From Bradyrhizobium erythrophlei (GTDB lineage Bacteria; Pseudomonadota; Alphaproteobacteria; Rhizobiales; Xanthobacteraceae): a stretch of DNA of 64,000 nt. The notes beneath the pieces were generated by a model that was given only the letters and a program-made list of their open reading frames with translations, was not told where the DNA came from and made no database searches. The stretch spans positions 4,949,501-5,013,500 of the forward strand of contig FSRD01000001.1 in NCBI GenBank assembly GCA_900129675.1. The letters are read 5' to 3'. How positions within the stretch are numbered: the stretch's first letter is position 1; every line of letters starts with the position of its first letter. Position numbers and translations under genes: made by a program. Of this stretch, positions 29,374 through 37,629 are shown in pieces.

Positions 29374-30204
29374 CTATTCCGCTGCGCGTTTCGGAATGAA
29401 CTTCGCGTCGTCGCGAGCCCGCTGGGCCCCCGCCCGCGCGACCGAGAAGCGCGAATACAGCGCGGGAAGAACGAGCAAGGTGAGAAGCGTCGCGGTGAGG
29501 AGACCGCCGATGACGACGGTTGCGAGCGGCTTCTGCACCTCGGCACCGGTTCCGGTCGCGAGCGCCATAGGAACGAATCCGAGCGAGGCGACGAGTGCGG
29601 TCATGACGACGGGACGGAAGCGCGTCAGCGCGCCTTCGCGGATGGCAGTCCTGGAATCGGTGCCTTCCTCGATCAACTTGCGGATCTGCGTCAGCATCAC
29701 CAGGCCGTTGAGCACCGCGACCCCCGACAACGCGATGAACCCGACGGCGGCCGATATGGAGAACGGCATGCCTCGCAGCCAAAGCGCCGCAATCCCGCCC
29801 GTCAGCGCCAGCGGCACCGCGCTGAAGACGAGAAGCGCATCGCGCGGCGAGCCCAGCGCGCCGAACAGCAGGAGGTATATCAGCAGGAAACAGCCCGGAA
29901 CGACGACCATCAGTCGCTGTCGTGCGACCGAGAAATTCTCGAACTGTCCGCCCCAGGTCAGGAAGCTGCCCGGCGCGAGCTTGACCCGCTCGTCGACCCT
30001 GGCCTGCGCGTCCGCGACCACCGAACCGATGTCGCGGCCGCGCACCTCGGCGGTCGCCACGACCCGGCGCTTGCCGTTCTCACGGCTGATCTGGTTCGCG
30101 CCTTCGGTCTGCTCGAACGAAGCGATCGTTCGCAGCGGGATCGAAGCCGCCGGCGCGTTCGGGTTCGCATGCGGGAGCGGCACGGGCAGCGAGTTGCGCG
30201 ATAG
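29374..30204 (-). pseudogene. C-terminal third of a heavy-metal RND pump (CusA/CzcA type)
   Basis: About 270 residues corresponding to the end of an HME-type RND protein: periplasmic segment (RVVATAEVRGRDIGSVVADA), helices with LLIYLLLFGALGSPRDALLV, SISAAVGFIALSGVAVLNG and TALVASLGFVPMALATGTG. Intact CusA proteins exceed 1,000 residues; the first two thirds are absent, and the frame runs upstream into unrelated sequence near 30205. Any product would be non-functional as a pump. Confidence 0.85.
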
Positions 30205-30210
30205 GCCCTT

Positions 30211-30311
30211 GATAGTGACGCGGGATCGGCGATGAAAAGGAAGGATCGGATCACGAACGCGAGTATCAGAGCTGTCTCAAGAATTTGCCGAAGAACGCCT
30301 TCAACACACAA
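30211..30311 (-). pseudogene. Possible signal peptidase I N-terminal relic
   Basis: A short frame reads LRQILETALILAFVIRSFLF, like the membrane anchor that precedes QPF-IPS in type I signal peptidases. A neighbouring frame upstream reads KAFFGKFLRQ, which would fit the same start, so a frameshift is likely. The sequence leaves the family abruptly next to the RND relic. Weak evidence, based only on this hydrophobic motif. Confidence 0.3.
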
Positions 30312-30802
30312 ATGCAGCCGCGGAGATAACTGAAGACCGAAACCAACGTGAAAAAATTTGCGACAAATTGAATTAGCTTGTGCCGTGCCGGAAGGATGTG
30401 AGCTGCTTCATATTTCTATCGTCAACTTAAGCTAGAGTACCGAAAGCAAGGCCCGCTTGGGAGGATCACGAGATAGAACGCCTTGCTATTTACAACTAGA
30501 GGGGTAAAACTCAACAAATACTGGAATTTACAAGACCGCTCGATTGCGCCTCGCGCGCCGGAAAGGTCCGCGCACTGGAGAAGTGCCTTCCAATTCTTGC
30601 GATTGATGATCGTATTGCAACAGACTCAGCGCATTGGCGGCATACACGGCCGGTTCACGTTAGACAGCTCGTGGAGCTCGGATAAGGCTTCCTCCACAGC
30701 GCTTGTGAAAAGCAGAGTTCGAACAACGGCAGGGGCGCGAATTTCGGTCCACACTTTATCGATGGCTCAAAATACACCTTGTTACTTCCAGGAGGTTTGG
30801 CC
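30312..30802. other. Non-coding, AT-richer spacer before the lectin-type gene
   Basis: Noticeably less GC-rich than the surroundings, for example AAAAAATTTGCGACAAATTG near 30350. No convincing gene on either strand. Just before the ATG at 30803 lies a strong ribosome-binding site AGGAGG (30790-30795) with eight-base spacing. The promoter of the following gene must lie here, but I do not see a clear consensus. Confidence 0.5.
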
Positions 30803-32923
30803 ATGGCTACGAATTCAAACAATTTGGTGACGACTCCCGGCGGCGTCAGACCCGCCGATCATGTTCACACTGTTATTCCCGACGACGTTGTTCAGCGCGA
30901 CGGGACCGGAGCATTCACAGTCACACGCAAGCCGCGCGTCGATCCGGCACGGACAAAACAGCTTGTGGCGACGGGCCTCTATGCGTTCACGCCCGGCGGG
31001 ATCAGGCCGAAGTCGATGATCCACACAGTCGAGCCCGGCCAAATCGTCAATCGGGATCTCGTCTTCAAGCGCTTCGATCTGCGCAGCGGGCAGTTCATTC
31101 CTCTTCCGCCGGTCGAGGTTGCACCTCCCCATCTGCCTGCTCTCGGCAGCGGCTGGATAACCTATGCCGCGTTTACAGAGAATTCTGCCAACGTAATTTC
31201 ATCAATGACGACGACCTGGGTCGTTCCGCCTGCGCCGAAGCGGCAGGATAATCAGCTCATTTATATTTTCAACGGACTTCAGGATAGCCCGGTGACGCAC
31301 ATCTTGCAGCCCGTCCTGCAATGGGGCACCTCACCCGACGGTGGCGGAAACCGCTGGGCTGTTGCGAGCTGGTTTGTTGATTCCAGCGGAAATGCGTTCA
31401 AGACCCCCCTCGTGAATGTCAACGAGGGCGATGTACTGACGGGCGCGATGCGTTTGACGGGTCAATCCGGGACACTGTTCAACTACACATGTGAATTTTC
31501 GGGGATCGCTGGAACGAGCCTTCAAGTCAATAGCGCCAACCAGATGGTCATGCCTGTGGAAGTACTCGAATGCTACAGCATGTCCGAATGCCGCGATTAC
31601 CCGAACACGTTGCTGACGGCTATGCGTTCAATCAGCGTCAATACGGCGAATGCTTCGCTCGCGCTAAATTTCGGCGCGGCGAACAGCGTCACTGATTGTG
31701 GGCAGCACACGATCGTCGTCAGCAACGCCGCGTCTGCCGGCGAGGTCGACCTCTATTATACCAGCCAGTTTTCCGGACCGTCGCCCTCTGTGGTCTCCAG
31801 CCTCAGCCGGTCACGCGATCAACTCGATCTCTTCGCGGTCGGCTTTGACGGGGGCGTCTACAGCACCTTCTGGAATCCAGACGGTGGCTGGTTCGATCGG
31901 TGGTTCCGGCTCATTGATACAAATTTCGGTGATCTTTTCACCGTCCCGCCTCAAACCGAGGTCAGCGTGCTCAGCCGTTTTGCCGACCATATCGATCTAT
32001 TTGCGGTAGGACGCGACAGTGCGGTCTATTCGACCTTCTGGGATGCGAATGGCGGCTGGTTCAATCACTGGTTCCGGCTGGCGGACACGAATTTCGCCGA
32101 CGGATTCAAGGTTCCGATTCAGACTCCAATCTCCGTCCTGTCGCGATTTACCGATCACATCGACCTGTTCGTCACAGGCTTCGACGGTGGCGTCTACAGT
32201 ACGTTCTGGGACGCCAATGGTGGCTGGTTCAATCGCTGGTTCCGTCTCGGCGATACCAACTTTGGCGACAATTTCACAATCCCGCCGGGATCACCGATAT
32301 CGAACTTGTCGCGCTTCCGGGATCACATCGATTTATTCGTGAGCGGGCGCGATGGTGGCGTCTACAGCACCTTCTGGGACGCCAATGGTGGTTGGTTCAA
32401 TCACTGGTTCCGCCTCGGCGACAACAATTTCGGTGATAATTTCACGGTCCCGCCGGGATCGCCAATATCGAGCTTGTCGCGCTTCCAGGACCACATCGAT
32501 TTGTTCGTGAGCGGACGCGATGGCGGCGTCTACAGCACCTTCTGGGATGCAAATGGTGGTTGGTTCAATCACTGGTTCCGTCTCGGCGATAGCAATTTCG
32601 CGGATAATTTCACGATCCCACCTGGTTCGCCGGTCTCGAGTCTGTCTCGTTTCAGAGACCACATCGATCTGTTCGTGACGGGCTTCGACGGCGGCATCTA
32701 CAGTACGTTCTGGGACGCCAATGGCGGCTGGTTCAATCATTGGTTCCGTCTCGGTGATACCAACTTCGGCGACAATTTCACAATCCCGCCAGGGTCACGC
32801 GTCTCCGCCTTGTCGCGCTTCCAGGACCACATCGACCTTTTCGTCATGGGCCGGGACGGTGGCATCTACAGCACGTTCTGGGATGCCAATGGTGGATGGT
32901 TCGGCCGCTGGTTCAGAGTGTAG
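30803..32923 (+). CDS. Glutamic-peptidase-like domain fused to a seven-repeat DUF346/PLL-type lectin propeller
   Basis: 706 residues from the ATG following AGGAGG; no obvious classical signal peptide. Residues 1-90 hold two related motifs, TTPGGVRPADHVHTV and FTPGGIRPKSMIHTV. Residues about 115-320 form a beta-rich domain with TTTWVVPPAP, IYIFNGLQ, THILQPVLQWG and VEVLECYSM. The spacing of Q169 and E253 (84) is close to that of the catalytic Gln and Glu of G1 eqolisin peptidases (83), so a G1-like fold is possible though unproven. Residues 331-706 are seven repeats of about 54 residues (SRF-DHIDLF-G-DGGVYSTFW), matching DUF346 repeats of seven-bladed PLL-type lectins. It stands alone, flanked by relics. 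It may bind sugars on competitors or hosts. Confidence 0.75.
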   Translation: MATNSNNLVTTPGGVRPADHVHTVIPDDVVQRDGTGAFTVTRKPRVDPARTKQLVATGLYAFTPGGIRPKSMIHTVEPGQIVNRDLVFKRFDLRSGQFIPLPPVEVAPPHLPALGSGWITYAAFTENSANVISSMTTTWVVPPAPKRQDNQLIYIFNGLQDSPVTHILQPVLQWGTSPDGGGNRWAVASWFVDSSGNAFKTPLVNVNEGDVLTGAMRLTGQSGTLFNYTCEFSGIAGTSLQVNSANQMVMPVEVLECYSMSECRDYPNTLLTAMRSISVNTANASLALNFGAANSVTDCGQHTIVVSNAASAGEVDLYYTSQFSGPSPSVVSSLSRSRDQLDLFAVGFDGGVYSTFWNPDGGWFDRWFRLIDTNFGDLFTVPPQTEVSVLSRFADHIDLFAVGRDSAVYSTFWDANGGWFNHWFRLADTNFADGFKVPIQTPISVLSRFTDHIDLFVTGFDGGVYSTFWDANGGWFNRWFRLGDTNFGDNFTIPPGSPISNLSRFRDHIDLFVSGRDGGVYSTFWDANGGWFNHWFRLGDNNFGDNFTVPPGSPISSLSRFQDHIDLFVSGRDGGVYSTFWDANGGWFNHWFRLGDSNFADNFTIPPGSPVSSLSRFRDHIDLFVTGFDGGIYSTFWDANGGWFNHWFRLGDTNFGDNFTIPPGSRVSALSRFQDHIDLFVMGRDGGIYSTFWDANGGWFGRWFRV
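31793..32920 (+). repeat. Seven tandem about 162-bp coding repeats (propeller blades)
   Basis: Seven in-frame copies begin at VSSLSRSRDQLDLF, VSVLSRFADHIDLF, ISVLSRFTDHIDLF, ISNLSRFRDHIDLF, ISSLSRFQDHIDLF, VSSLSRFRDHIDLF and VSALSRFQDHIDLF. Copies 4-7 are the most alike, also at DNA level (GGCGTCTACAGCACCTTCTG recurs), indicating recent internal duplication or homogenisation. Copy 1 is the most divergent. Confidence 0.92.
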
Positions 32924-33682
32924 CGGCCACCTGAGCAATTCCGGCCGGAGGTCAGGCGGGCGATACGATCGGAGCGGGATTGCTCGCAACTCAGCGGGGG
33001 CTGAACGCGCGTCGCCTGAGCCACGTGAGCTACCCGGTTGGGCTGAACAAGGTGGATGACGCCTGCAGCTCTGCCTAGTCGCCGTGCGCGCGCGCCGCCT
33101 CGAAGCGCCGACACCAAATCGGGCGTATGCCTCGCCTCGACAACGTGCGGCACGAGGCCGAGCGCGCCACCAGCTTGGACGACTGTGGAGCGGAGTCCTC
33201 TCCATCGAGCGCTCCCGATTCTCCGCGCGACGATCTCCGGACGCGCAATTGTCTCACTCATATCTCAGCACGATAGAGCTTCACAAATGGACTTGCCACA
33301 AATGGACTTGCCGTGTCTGCCCTTGTGCAGGTTTTCGGATGCCGGGATGCCGAGATCCTGCCCAGCCTCGGACAGCCGGCGTCCGAAAAGCGCCAAGGCA
33401 CGAAATCGCGGGGTGTGGGGCACTGTTGGTGCAGCGGGCGCTATGGGGATTTGGCGTCGGCGTGAGTGCTGCGGAAGTTGGGCCGACGCTGGCGATCGGA
33501 TGGCTTTAGCTTGAAGCTTGGGGGTGCGTGCTGGCGCGAACGAGCGGATTGCACTTTGTTCGACGGGGTTTGCTGTGCGATCACGGACCAATCTTGCTGA
33601 TCGGCGCAGGCGGGTGTGCTGTCGGGCGAGAGCCGGCCGGAATGGCGCGCTTCGGTGCGGTGCTGGATCAGCGATGACGGCA
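32924..33682. other. No recognised gene; probable IS91-like 3' flank
   Basis: Overlapping open frames on both strands lack recognisable domains. Minus-strand frames near 33265-33600 (QIPIAPAAPTVP) resemble sequence that commonly follows IS91-type transposases in rhizobia, as far as I recall. A 15-bp direct repeat CACAAATGGACTTGC occurs twice in tandem near 33282-33311. Confidence 0.4.
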
Positions 33683-34141
33683 TCATGAGGTGTCGATCCT
33701 GATCGCGGCTGGCGCCGGCGTGGGTCGATGCTTTGGCTCGCTGCCGCGCGCGAAGGTCTCGATGATGAACATGCGTCCGCCGCAGCAGGGGCACGGTCGT
33801 GGCAGCATGCGGGGTTCGTCGGCCGCTGGGGCCTCTAAGGCATCTTGCTGTTCGGATCGGACCGGCACGGCGAGCAGTTGGCGCGCCCGCGCGATGTTGG
33901 CGGCGCGGCTGCCACTGGCCAGCAGTCCGTAGTGCCGGATGCGGTGGAAGCCCCAGGGCAGCACGTGCATCAGGAAGCGCCGGATGAACTCGTGGATCGA
34001 CAGCGTCATGGTCTGATAGCGGCCAGACCCCTCGATCCGGTAATTCTTCCACCGGAAGGTGACGCCGGTCTGGTCGGTTGCGTGTGAATCGGCCTGGCCT
34101 TTGACCGCCAATCGGCGCCCAAGGCTGACCCCACAACACAT
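33683..34141 (-). pseudogene. IS91-family transposase, C-terminal fragment
   Basis: About 150 residues of a Y2-type rolling-circle transposase tail: VTFRWKNYRIEGSGRYQTMT, LSIHEFIRRFLMHVLPWGFH, RIRHYGLLAS and a CPCCGGRM zinc-type motif. The upstream catalytic part with the two tyrosines is missing. The first 19 codons are a poor match to the family, suggesting decay at the truncation point. Confidence 0.8.
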
Positions 34142-34277
34142 ATCCTAAGCGCTGCAACTCATTCCAGATTCTGGCGCCGCACGGGGGAGGGGTCAATATT
34201 CGGAGCCGGAACACATTGCGCATACACATTCCCGAAGACATCAGAGACTGAACTGCGATCCTCACCAGCTTTCGGCA

Positions 34278-34856
34278 TCATCGGCGCAAGTGCCTCGCGA
34301 ACGTTCGAGGCGTCGCCGCGACCGCTCGCGAACGCCTCCATGTGGCGCTCGCCCCAAACGCGACCCTCATAGCCCGGACCGGGTCTCTCCGTCGCGCCGC
34401 CAACAGGATGCCCGAGGAGCCGCGCGGCGACCACATGGCCAGGCGCAGCGCGGTGCCCTCGCGTTCATCAAACATCCAGGCATTCTGCTCACCGAGCTCG
34501 CGACGCCAGCTTGGCAAGGAGACCCGGAAGCGTGGTAGCGGCGGCTCCGACGAGGGTCTCAAATGCGTCGTTCTCGTCATGGCAAGGCTTTTCCGTGATG
34601 CTCCCGTCAGCATCGTGCACGCCATGGATCCTCTCAAGGCGGGCGAGTTCGTCGATCGCCGCCAAGTGGGCCGCATTGGCTTTTCTGTGCTCGTCGATGG
34701 CAACAAAGACCGGGTCGACCGCGGGAGCGGCCGCTCGTGCTGCGATACCGTCAGCGCTGCAGCAAGGGCGGTTGCGTGGGATATAAAGCGCCGCCGCGTT
34801 GGATCGACGAGCGTGTTTGTGGGTGGCGTGCTATGCACGCCGTCAGCCTGGGTCAT
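34278..34856 (-). pseudogene. Tat-signal hypothetical protein, multiply frameshifted
   Basis: It starts MTQADGVHSTPPTNTLVDPT followed by RRRFISHATALAAALTV, a Tat-like signal. The next part is in another frame (AAPAVDPVFVAIDEHRKANA, HDENDAFETLVGAAATTL), and AWMFDEREGTALRLAMW follows back in the first frame. Read together they resemble a hypothetical protein common in bradyrhizobia. At least two frameshifts make it a pseudogene. Confidence 0.65.
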
Positions 34857-34943
34857 TTGGATTCCAGTCCTTTTTGGCTCGGGTTAGAGCCGGGGCGGAA
34901 GTTACAGCTTCCCCTCGGCTTGCTTTAGTGGTAACCATAATTC

Positions 34944-35330
34944 ATGACCAAGCCAATTCGGGTTACCACTAAAAAGAAAAGGGGAAGGCCCGCCACGACT
35001 GGGCGCGGTACCCAAGTGGGCGAGCGCTGGCACCCCACTGAGCTCGCGGCGATCGATGCCTGGATCGCATCATCACCCGACAAGAACATTACCCGAGCGC
35101 ACGCCATTCGCCGCCTGGTCGCGCTCGGGCTCAGGGTCAAGACGCCCGCGAGGCCCGTCAGCAAGCCCGGCCGGCGCTTGCGCGCTCAGGAACTCGCCAC
35201 AAATGCGATCGAAAAGATTATCGATCCCGCTGCGCCACCAGAAGAACGAGCCCTGCGCCGGCGCCGCCTCACCAAAGGGCCAACAGAGTTTCGCGAAGAC
35301 CGGGTCGATCTGCCCAAGGCGAAGAAATGA
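34944..35330 (+). CDS. Ribbon-helix-helix-like hypothetical protein
   Basis: 128 residues. The N-terminus is basic (TTKKKRGRPATTGRGTQ). Residues about 28-60 (RWHPTELAAIDAWIASSP, RAHAIRRLVALGL) fit a ribbon-helix-helix DNA-binding pattern of strand, helix and a second helix ending in AIRRLVALGL. The C-terminus is basic and Pro-rich. It is first of three genes joined by ATGA overlaps, so possibly the regulator of its own operon. Confidence 0.6.
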   Translation: MTKPIRVTTKKKRGRPATTGRGTQVGERWHPTELAAIDAWIASSPDKNITRAHAIRRLVALGLRVKTPARPVSKPGRRLRAQELATNAIEKIIDPAAPPEERALRRRRLTKGPTEFREDRVDLPKAKK

Positions 35331-35521
35331 TAAGGCAGTCTAACATCTATCGACAAAACGCCGACAACTGCATGCAGATGGCAGAGGCTGCGCAGGGCGA
35401 GCCCGCCTATAATCGGTACAAGCGAATGGAAGCCGCGTGGCTCGCTTTGGCTGAGGAACAGGACTGGCTGGACGGCGAACGATCACCGATCTATCCATCC
35501 GAGAAGGCGAAGGGGAAATGA
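35327..35521 (+). CDS. Small hypothetical protein of the RHH/alpha-CTD operon
   Basis: 64 residues, mostly helical (IYRQNADNCMQMAEAAQGEP, RYKRMEAAWLALAEEQDWL). It overlaps both neighbours by 4 bases (ATGA). I associate this type with a family of short rhizobial proteins of unknown function. Confidence 0.65.
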   Translation: MIRQSNIYRQNADNCMQMAEAAQGEPAYNRYKRMEAAWLALAEEQDWLDGERSPIYPSEKAKGK

Positions 35522-35937
35522 TCGGCAAAGAGAAAAGCACTGATCCTGGTCTCTCCGCCGCGGAGCGGAGGGCTTTCAGGGGCGCCGAAGCAAAAGAGGC
35601 GATGACTGAACACGAAGCGGCGCTGCAGTCGTTCCATGGAAACCGTGAACGCCTGCGGGCAGAACGCTTGGCGCGGGAAGCCATGGCGGGAACAATGTTC
35701 TACCCTGCACCAGAATTGCCGGATAACACTCCGATCGACAACGTCCGATTTTCTACGAGGATCCGAAACGCGTTAACAGCGGCCGGCTTGAAAACAGTTG
35801 GCGAAATTCGCGAGGCTACTGACGCAACGCTGTTGGGCCTGCCGGATATCGGAAAAGGGTCCGTGTCCCATCTGAGGGAAACGTTGGGGCTGCCCTCGAC
35901 TGACGGCGTTCGGCCAAAGGACAAAAAGCCCGCCTGA
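35518..35937 (+). CDS. Orphan RNA polymerase alpha-CTD-like protein
   Basis: 139 residues. A charged helical N-terminus (residues 1-60) precedes a C-terminal domain (about 71-127) matching the alpha-subunit C-terminal domain with helix-hairpin-helix character. R81 and N84 in STRIRNALTAAG align with E. coli alpha R265 and N268, and G112 and S115 in DIGKGSVSHL with G296 and S299; K298 is Gly. These are DNA-contact positions in RpoA. No N-terminal assembly domain is present, so it is not an alpha subunit. Third gene of the operon. Confidence 0.65.
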   Translation: MIGKEKSTDPGLSAAERRAFRGAEAKEAMTEHEAALQSFHGNRERLRAERLAREAMAGTMFYPAPELPDNTPIDNVRFSTRIRNALTAAGLKTVGEIREATDATLLGLPDIGKGSVSHLRETLGLPSTDGVRPKDKKPA

Positions 35938-36005
35938 TTTGCCGATTTGACAATTCTCCGTTGTCGAAGGCTTTCGCGCGCGGCCGCGCCTGGTTACGCT
36001 GCCCC

Positions 36006-36164
36006 ATGCGATCATCGATCTGGATAGGGATTTTTATTGGCTCTACGATCGGTGGGCTTATCCCCGAACTCTGGGGTGGCGACATGATCTCCTATTCGGG
36101 AGTGCTGCTCAGTGGGGTCGGCGCCTTCGTGGGACTGTGGCTCGGGTCGCGGGCGTCAAGATGA
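36006..36164 (+). CDS. Small membrane protein
   Basis: 52 residues with two hydrophobic segments (SIWIGIFIGSTIGGLIPELW and YSGVLLSGVGAFVGLWLG) and a basic end. The ATG at 36006 starts directly before the first helix. Too short for family assignment. Confidence 0.45.
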   Translation: MRSSIWIGIFIGSTIGGLIPELWGGDMISYSGVLLSGVGAFVGLWLGSRASR

Positions 36165-36305
36165 CTGAGGCAATGCCCCGCCAGTCACCGGGCTGGGTGC
36201 GGTGCAGCGCTTGGGTGCCTACGAGGATTGCCAAGCCCTCACGGCGGCTTTTGTGCGATAATACGCACGGTCCAACATGATTCTCGGCAACCCACGGAGA
36301 CCACG

Positions 36306-36476
36306 ATGGGCAACGATGAGAAGCGGTCGGGCGAAGACAGGCGAGCGAAGAAAGAACGACGGTCTGGAACAGACACCCGATCGGCAGCGGAAAAACAACT
36401 AACTGGCGAACGTCGATCCGGACTCGATAGGCGACCGGGTCAAGATAGAAGAGATGAAGCGGACTCTCGAAAATGA
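36306..36476 (+). CDS. Short highly charged hypothetical protein
   Basis: 56 residues made largely of Arg, Asp and Glu with repeated units (KRSGEDRR, ERRSGTDTR, ERRSGLDRR, GQDRR). Probably disordered. Its stop overlaps the next start (ATGA), supporting real translation. Confidence 0.5.
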   Translation: MGNDEKRSGEDRRAKKERRSGTDTRSAAEKQLTGERRSGLDRRPGQDRRDEADSRK

Positions 36477-36724
36477 CGATGAGGGCGCTGGTCATCCTTG
36501 CCGCGGTCTGCTTTTCAGCGACCGCATTCGCTCAAAGCCCATCACCCAAAAGCGCCGAGAAGCCGCCGCTCGCTCAGGCAACGCCGAAAGCGCCAATGGG
36601 CTGCAAGCTCGTCGGGACAGTTAAAGGGACCAAGCTTTGGGCCGGAGACTGCGCGGACGCCGCGGCACTTAGGGGCGGCGCGCCCACGGCCGAAACCACC
36701 CCGCCCACCGGTCAAAAACAGTAA
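36473..36724 (+). CDS. Secreted hypothetical protein
   Basis: 83 residues. A signal peptide (ALVILAAVCFSATAFAQ) precedes a Pro/Ala/Lys-rich linker and a small segment with two Cys (MGCKLVGTVKG, LWAGDCADAA) that could form a disulfide. Overlaps the preceding gene by 4 bases. Function unknown. Confidence 0.6.
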   Translation: MTMRALVILAAVCFSATAFAQSPSPKSAEKPPLAQATPKAPMGCKLVGTVKGTKLWAGDCADAAALRGGAPTAETTPPTGQKQ

Positions 36725-36821
36725 GCCGGCGCAGCCTTCACGGGCGGCTTTTTCCCGTCCAGACTTGCTCGCCCCCAAGAGTTGCGGTTGTATAGGTCGT
36801 CCTGATCTGGGAGATCAGCAA

Positions 36822-36935
36822 ATGCGTATCCTGATGATCATCGCGCTCAGTGTTACACTGGCTGGCTGCACGGGAGATCGCGTTAAGCAGGCGCAGTTTC
36901 CTGGCACAACACCGTTACTGATACTTACTGCATGA
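36822..36935 (+). CDS. Tiny lipoprotein
   Basis: 37 residues: MRILMIIALSVTLAGCTGDR, with the lipobox LAGC at residues 13-16, then a short polar tail. The lipobox and position after a same-strand secreted protein support it; the small size limits certainty. Confidence 0.45.
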   Translation: MRILMIIALSVTLAGCTGDRVKQAQFPGTTPLLILTA

Positions 36936-36944
36936 AAGCGCGGC

Positions 36945-37371
36945 GTGGCTGACAACGGCTGGCAGCGCCAATTCGAGGAACCGATTGCCCTGCCAGACGG
37001 CCGGACGTATGGTTACGCTGCGCGATACAGCGACCTTCACCACCACGCAAAAAAGGGAAGCCGCGGAGCCGGAGTGGCAGGCCGCGATCGAGGCGCTGAT
37101 GCTGGTGGTCGAGCACAGCGGACGGACAATGCTCGCTCGAGTTGGCGTCATGCGAGCGTTGAACCGCGGCCACGTTTGAGAGTTCAATACTTCACGGAAG
37201 GATCCCCACTGGGGGCGCCGGAAGCTGAAAGTCTGGATTTACGTCGACACGGGCAAGCAGGTGGGCGACCGCGATCACCTGAAGGTCTTCGCGAGCGAGG
37301 CTGCGGCAGACACATGGCTTCAGGAAAACGACCCGGAAGGCGTGGCGTTCGAATATGATGTTCTGGAATGA
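36945..37371 (+). pseudogene. Decayed pair of small hypothetical genes
   Basis: First gene: MADNGWQRQFEEPIALPDGR, then an extra T shifts the frame; it continues MVTLRDTATF and EWQAAIEALMLVVEHSG up to LNRGHV, where a TGA (37177-37179) stands where related proteins, as I recall, have Arg (CGA to TGA). Reading past it gives EFNTSRKDPHWGRRKLK, the expected tail. This runs without a start codon into a second short protein, VWIYVDTGKQVGD to EYDVLE, ending at 37371. Three lesions in one locus indicate decay. Confidence 0.55.
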
Positions 37372-37629
37372 ACCGTGTCGGCCGCCTTCAGCGCGAATGA
37401 CCCCGCAAGACTACGGCCCCCTTGCTCCTGATCGAACCTTGGCACTCGACTTGCTGCGACATCAACGCTGGGAAATTTCAGGGCCCAGCGATGTCTCAGC
37501 GCCGCTCAACCAGTATATTCGGTCGGGCGGCGTTGTGCGTTTCTGGGACTGCGTGGGTTAAAACGAGACGGCCACAACGCCGCCGGGCGGTCGCGAGGAA
37601 TTGCTTTATTGACAGCCATTACCCGCCTT

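Noticed and set aside
30483..30830. Frame upstream of the lectin-type gene
   Set aside because: No domain, no ribosome-binding site and it overlaps the well-supported start at 30803.
31793..32920. Tandem repeats as a CRISPR-like or satellite array
   Set aside because: The repeats are about 162 bp, contiguous, in one reading frame and clearly encode propeller blades; no spacer structure. No CRISPR array was seen elsewhere in the window.
33056..33514. Open frames after the lectin-type gene
   Set aside because: Competing frames on both strands, Arg/Pro/Ser-rich, without motifs.
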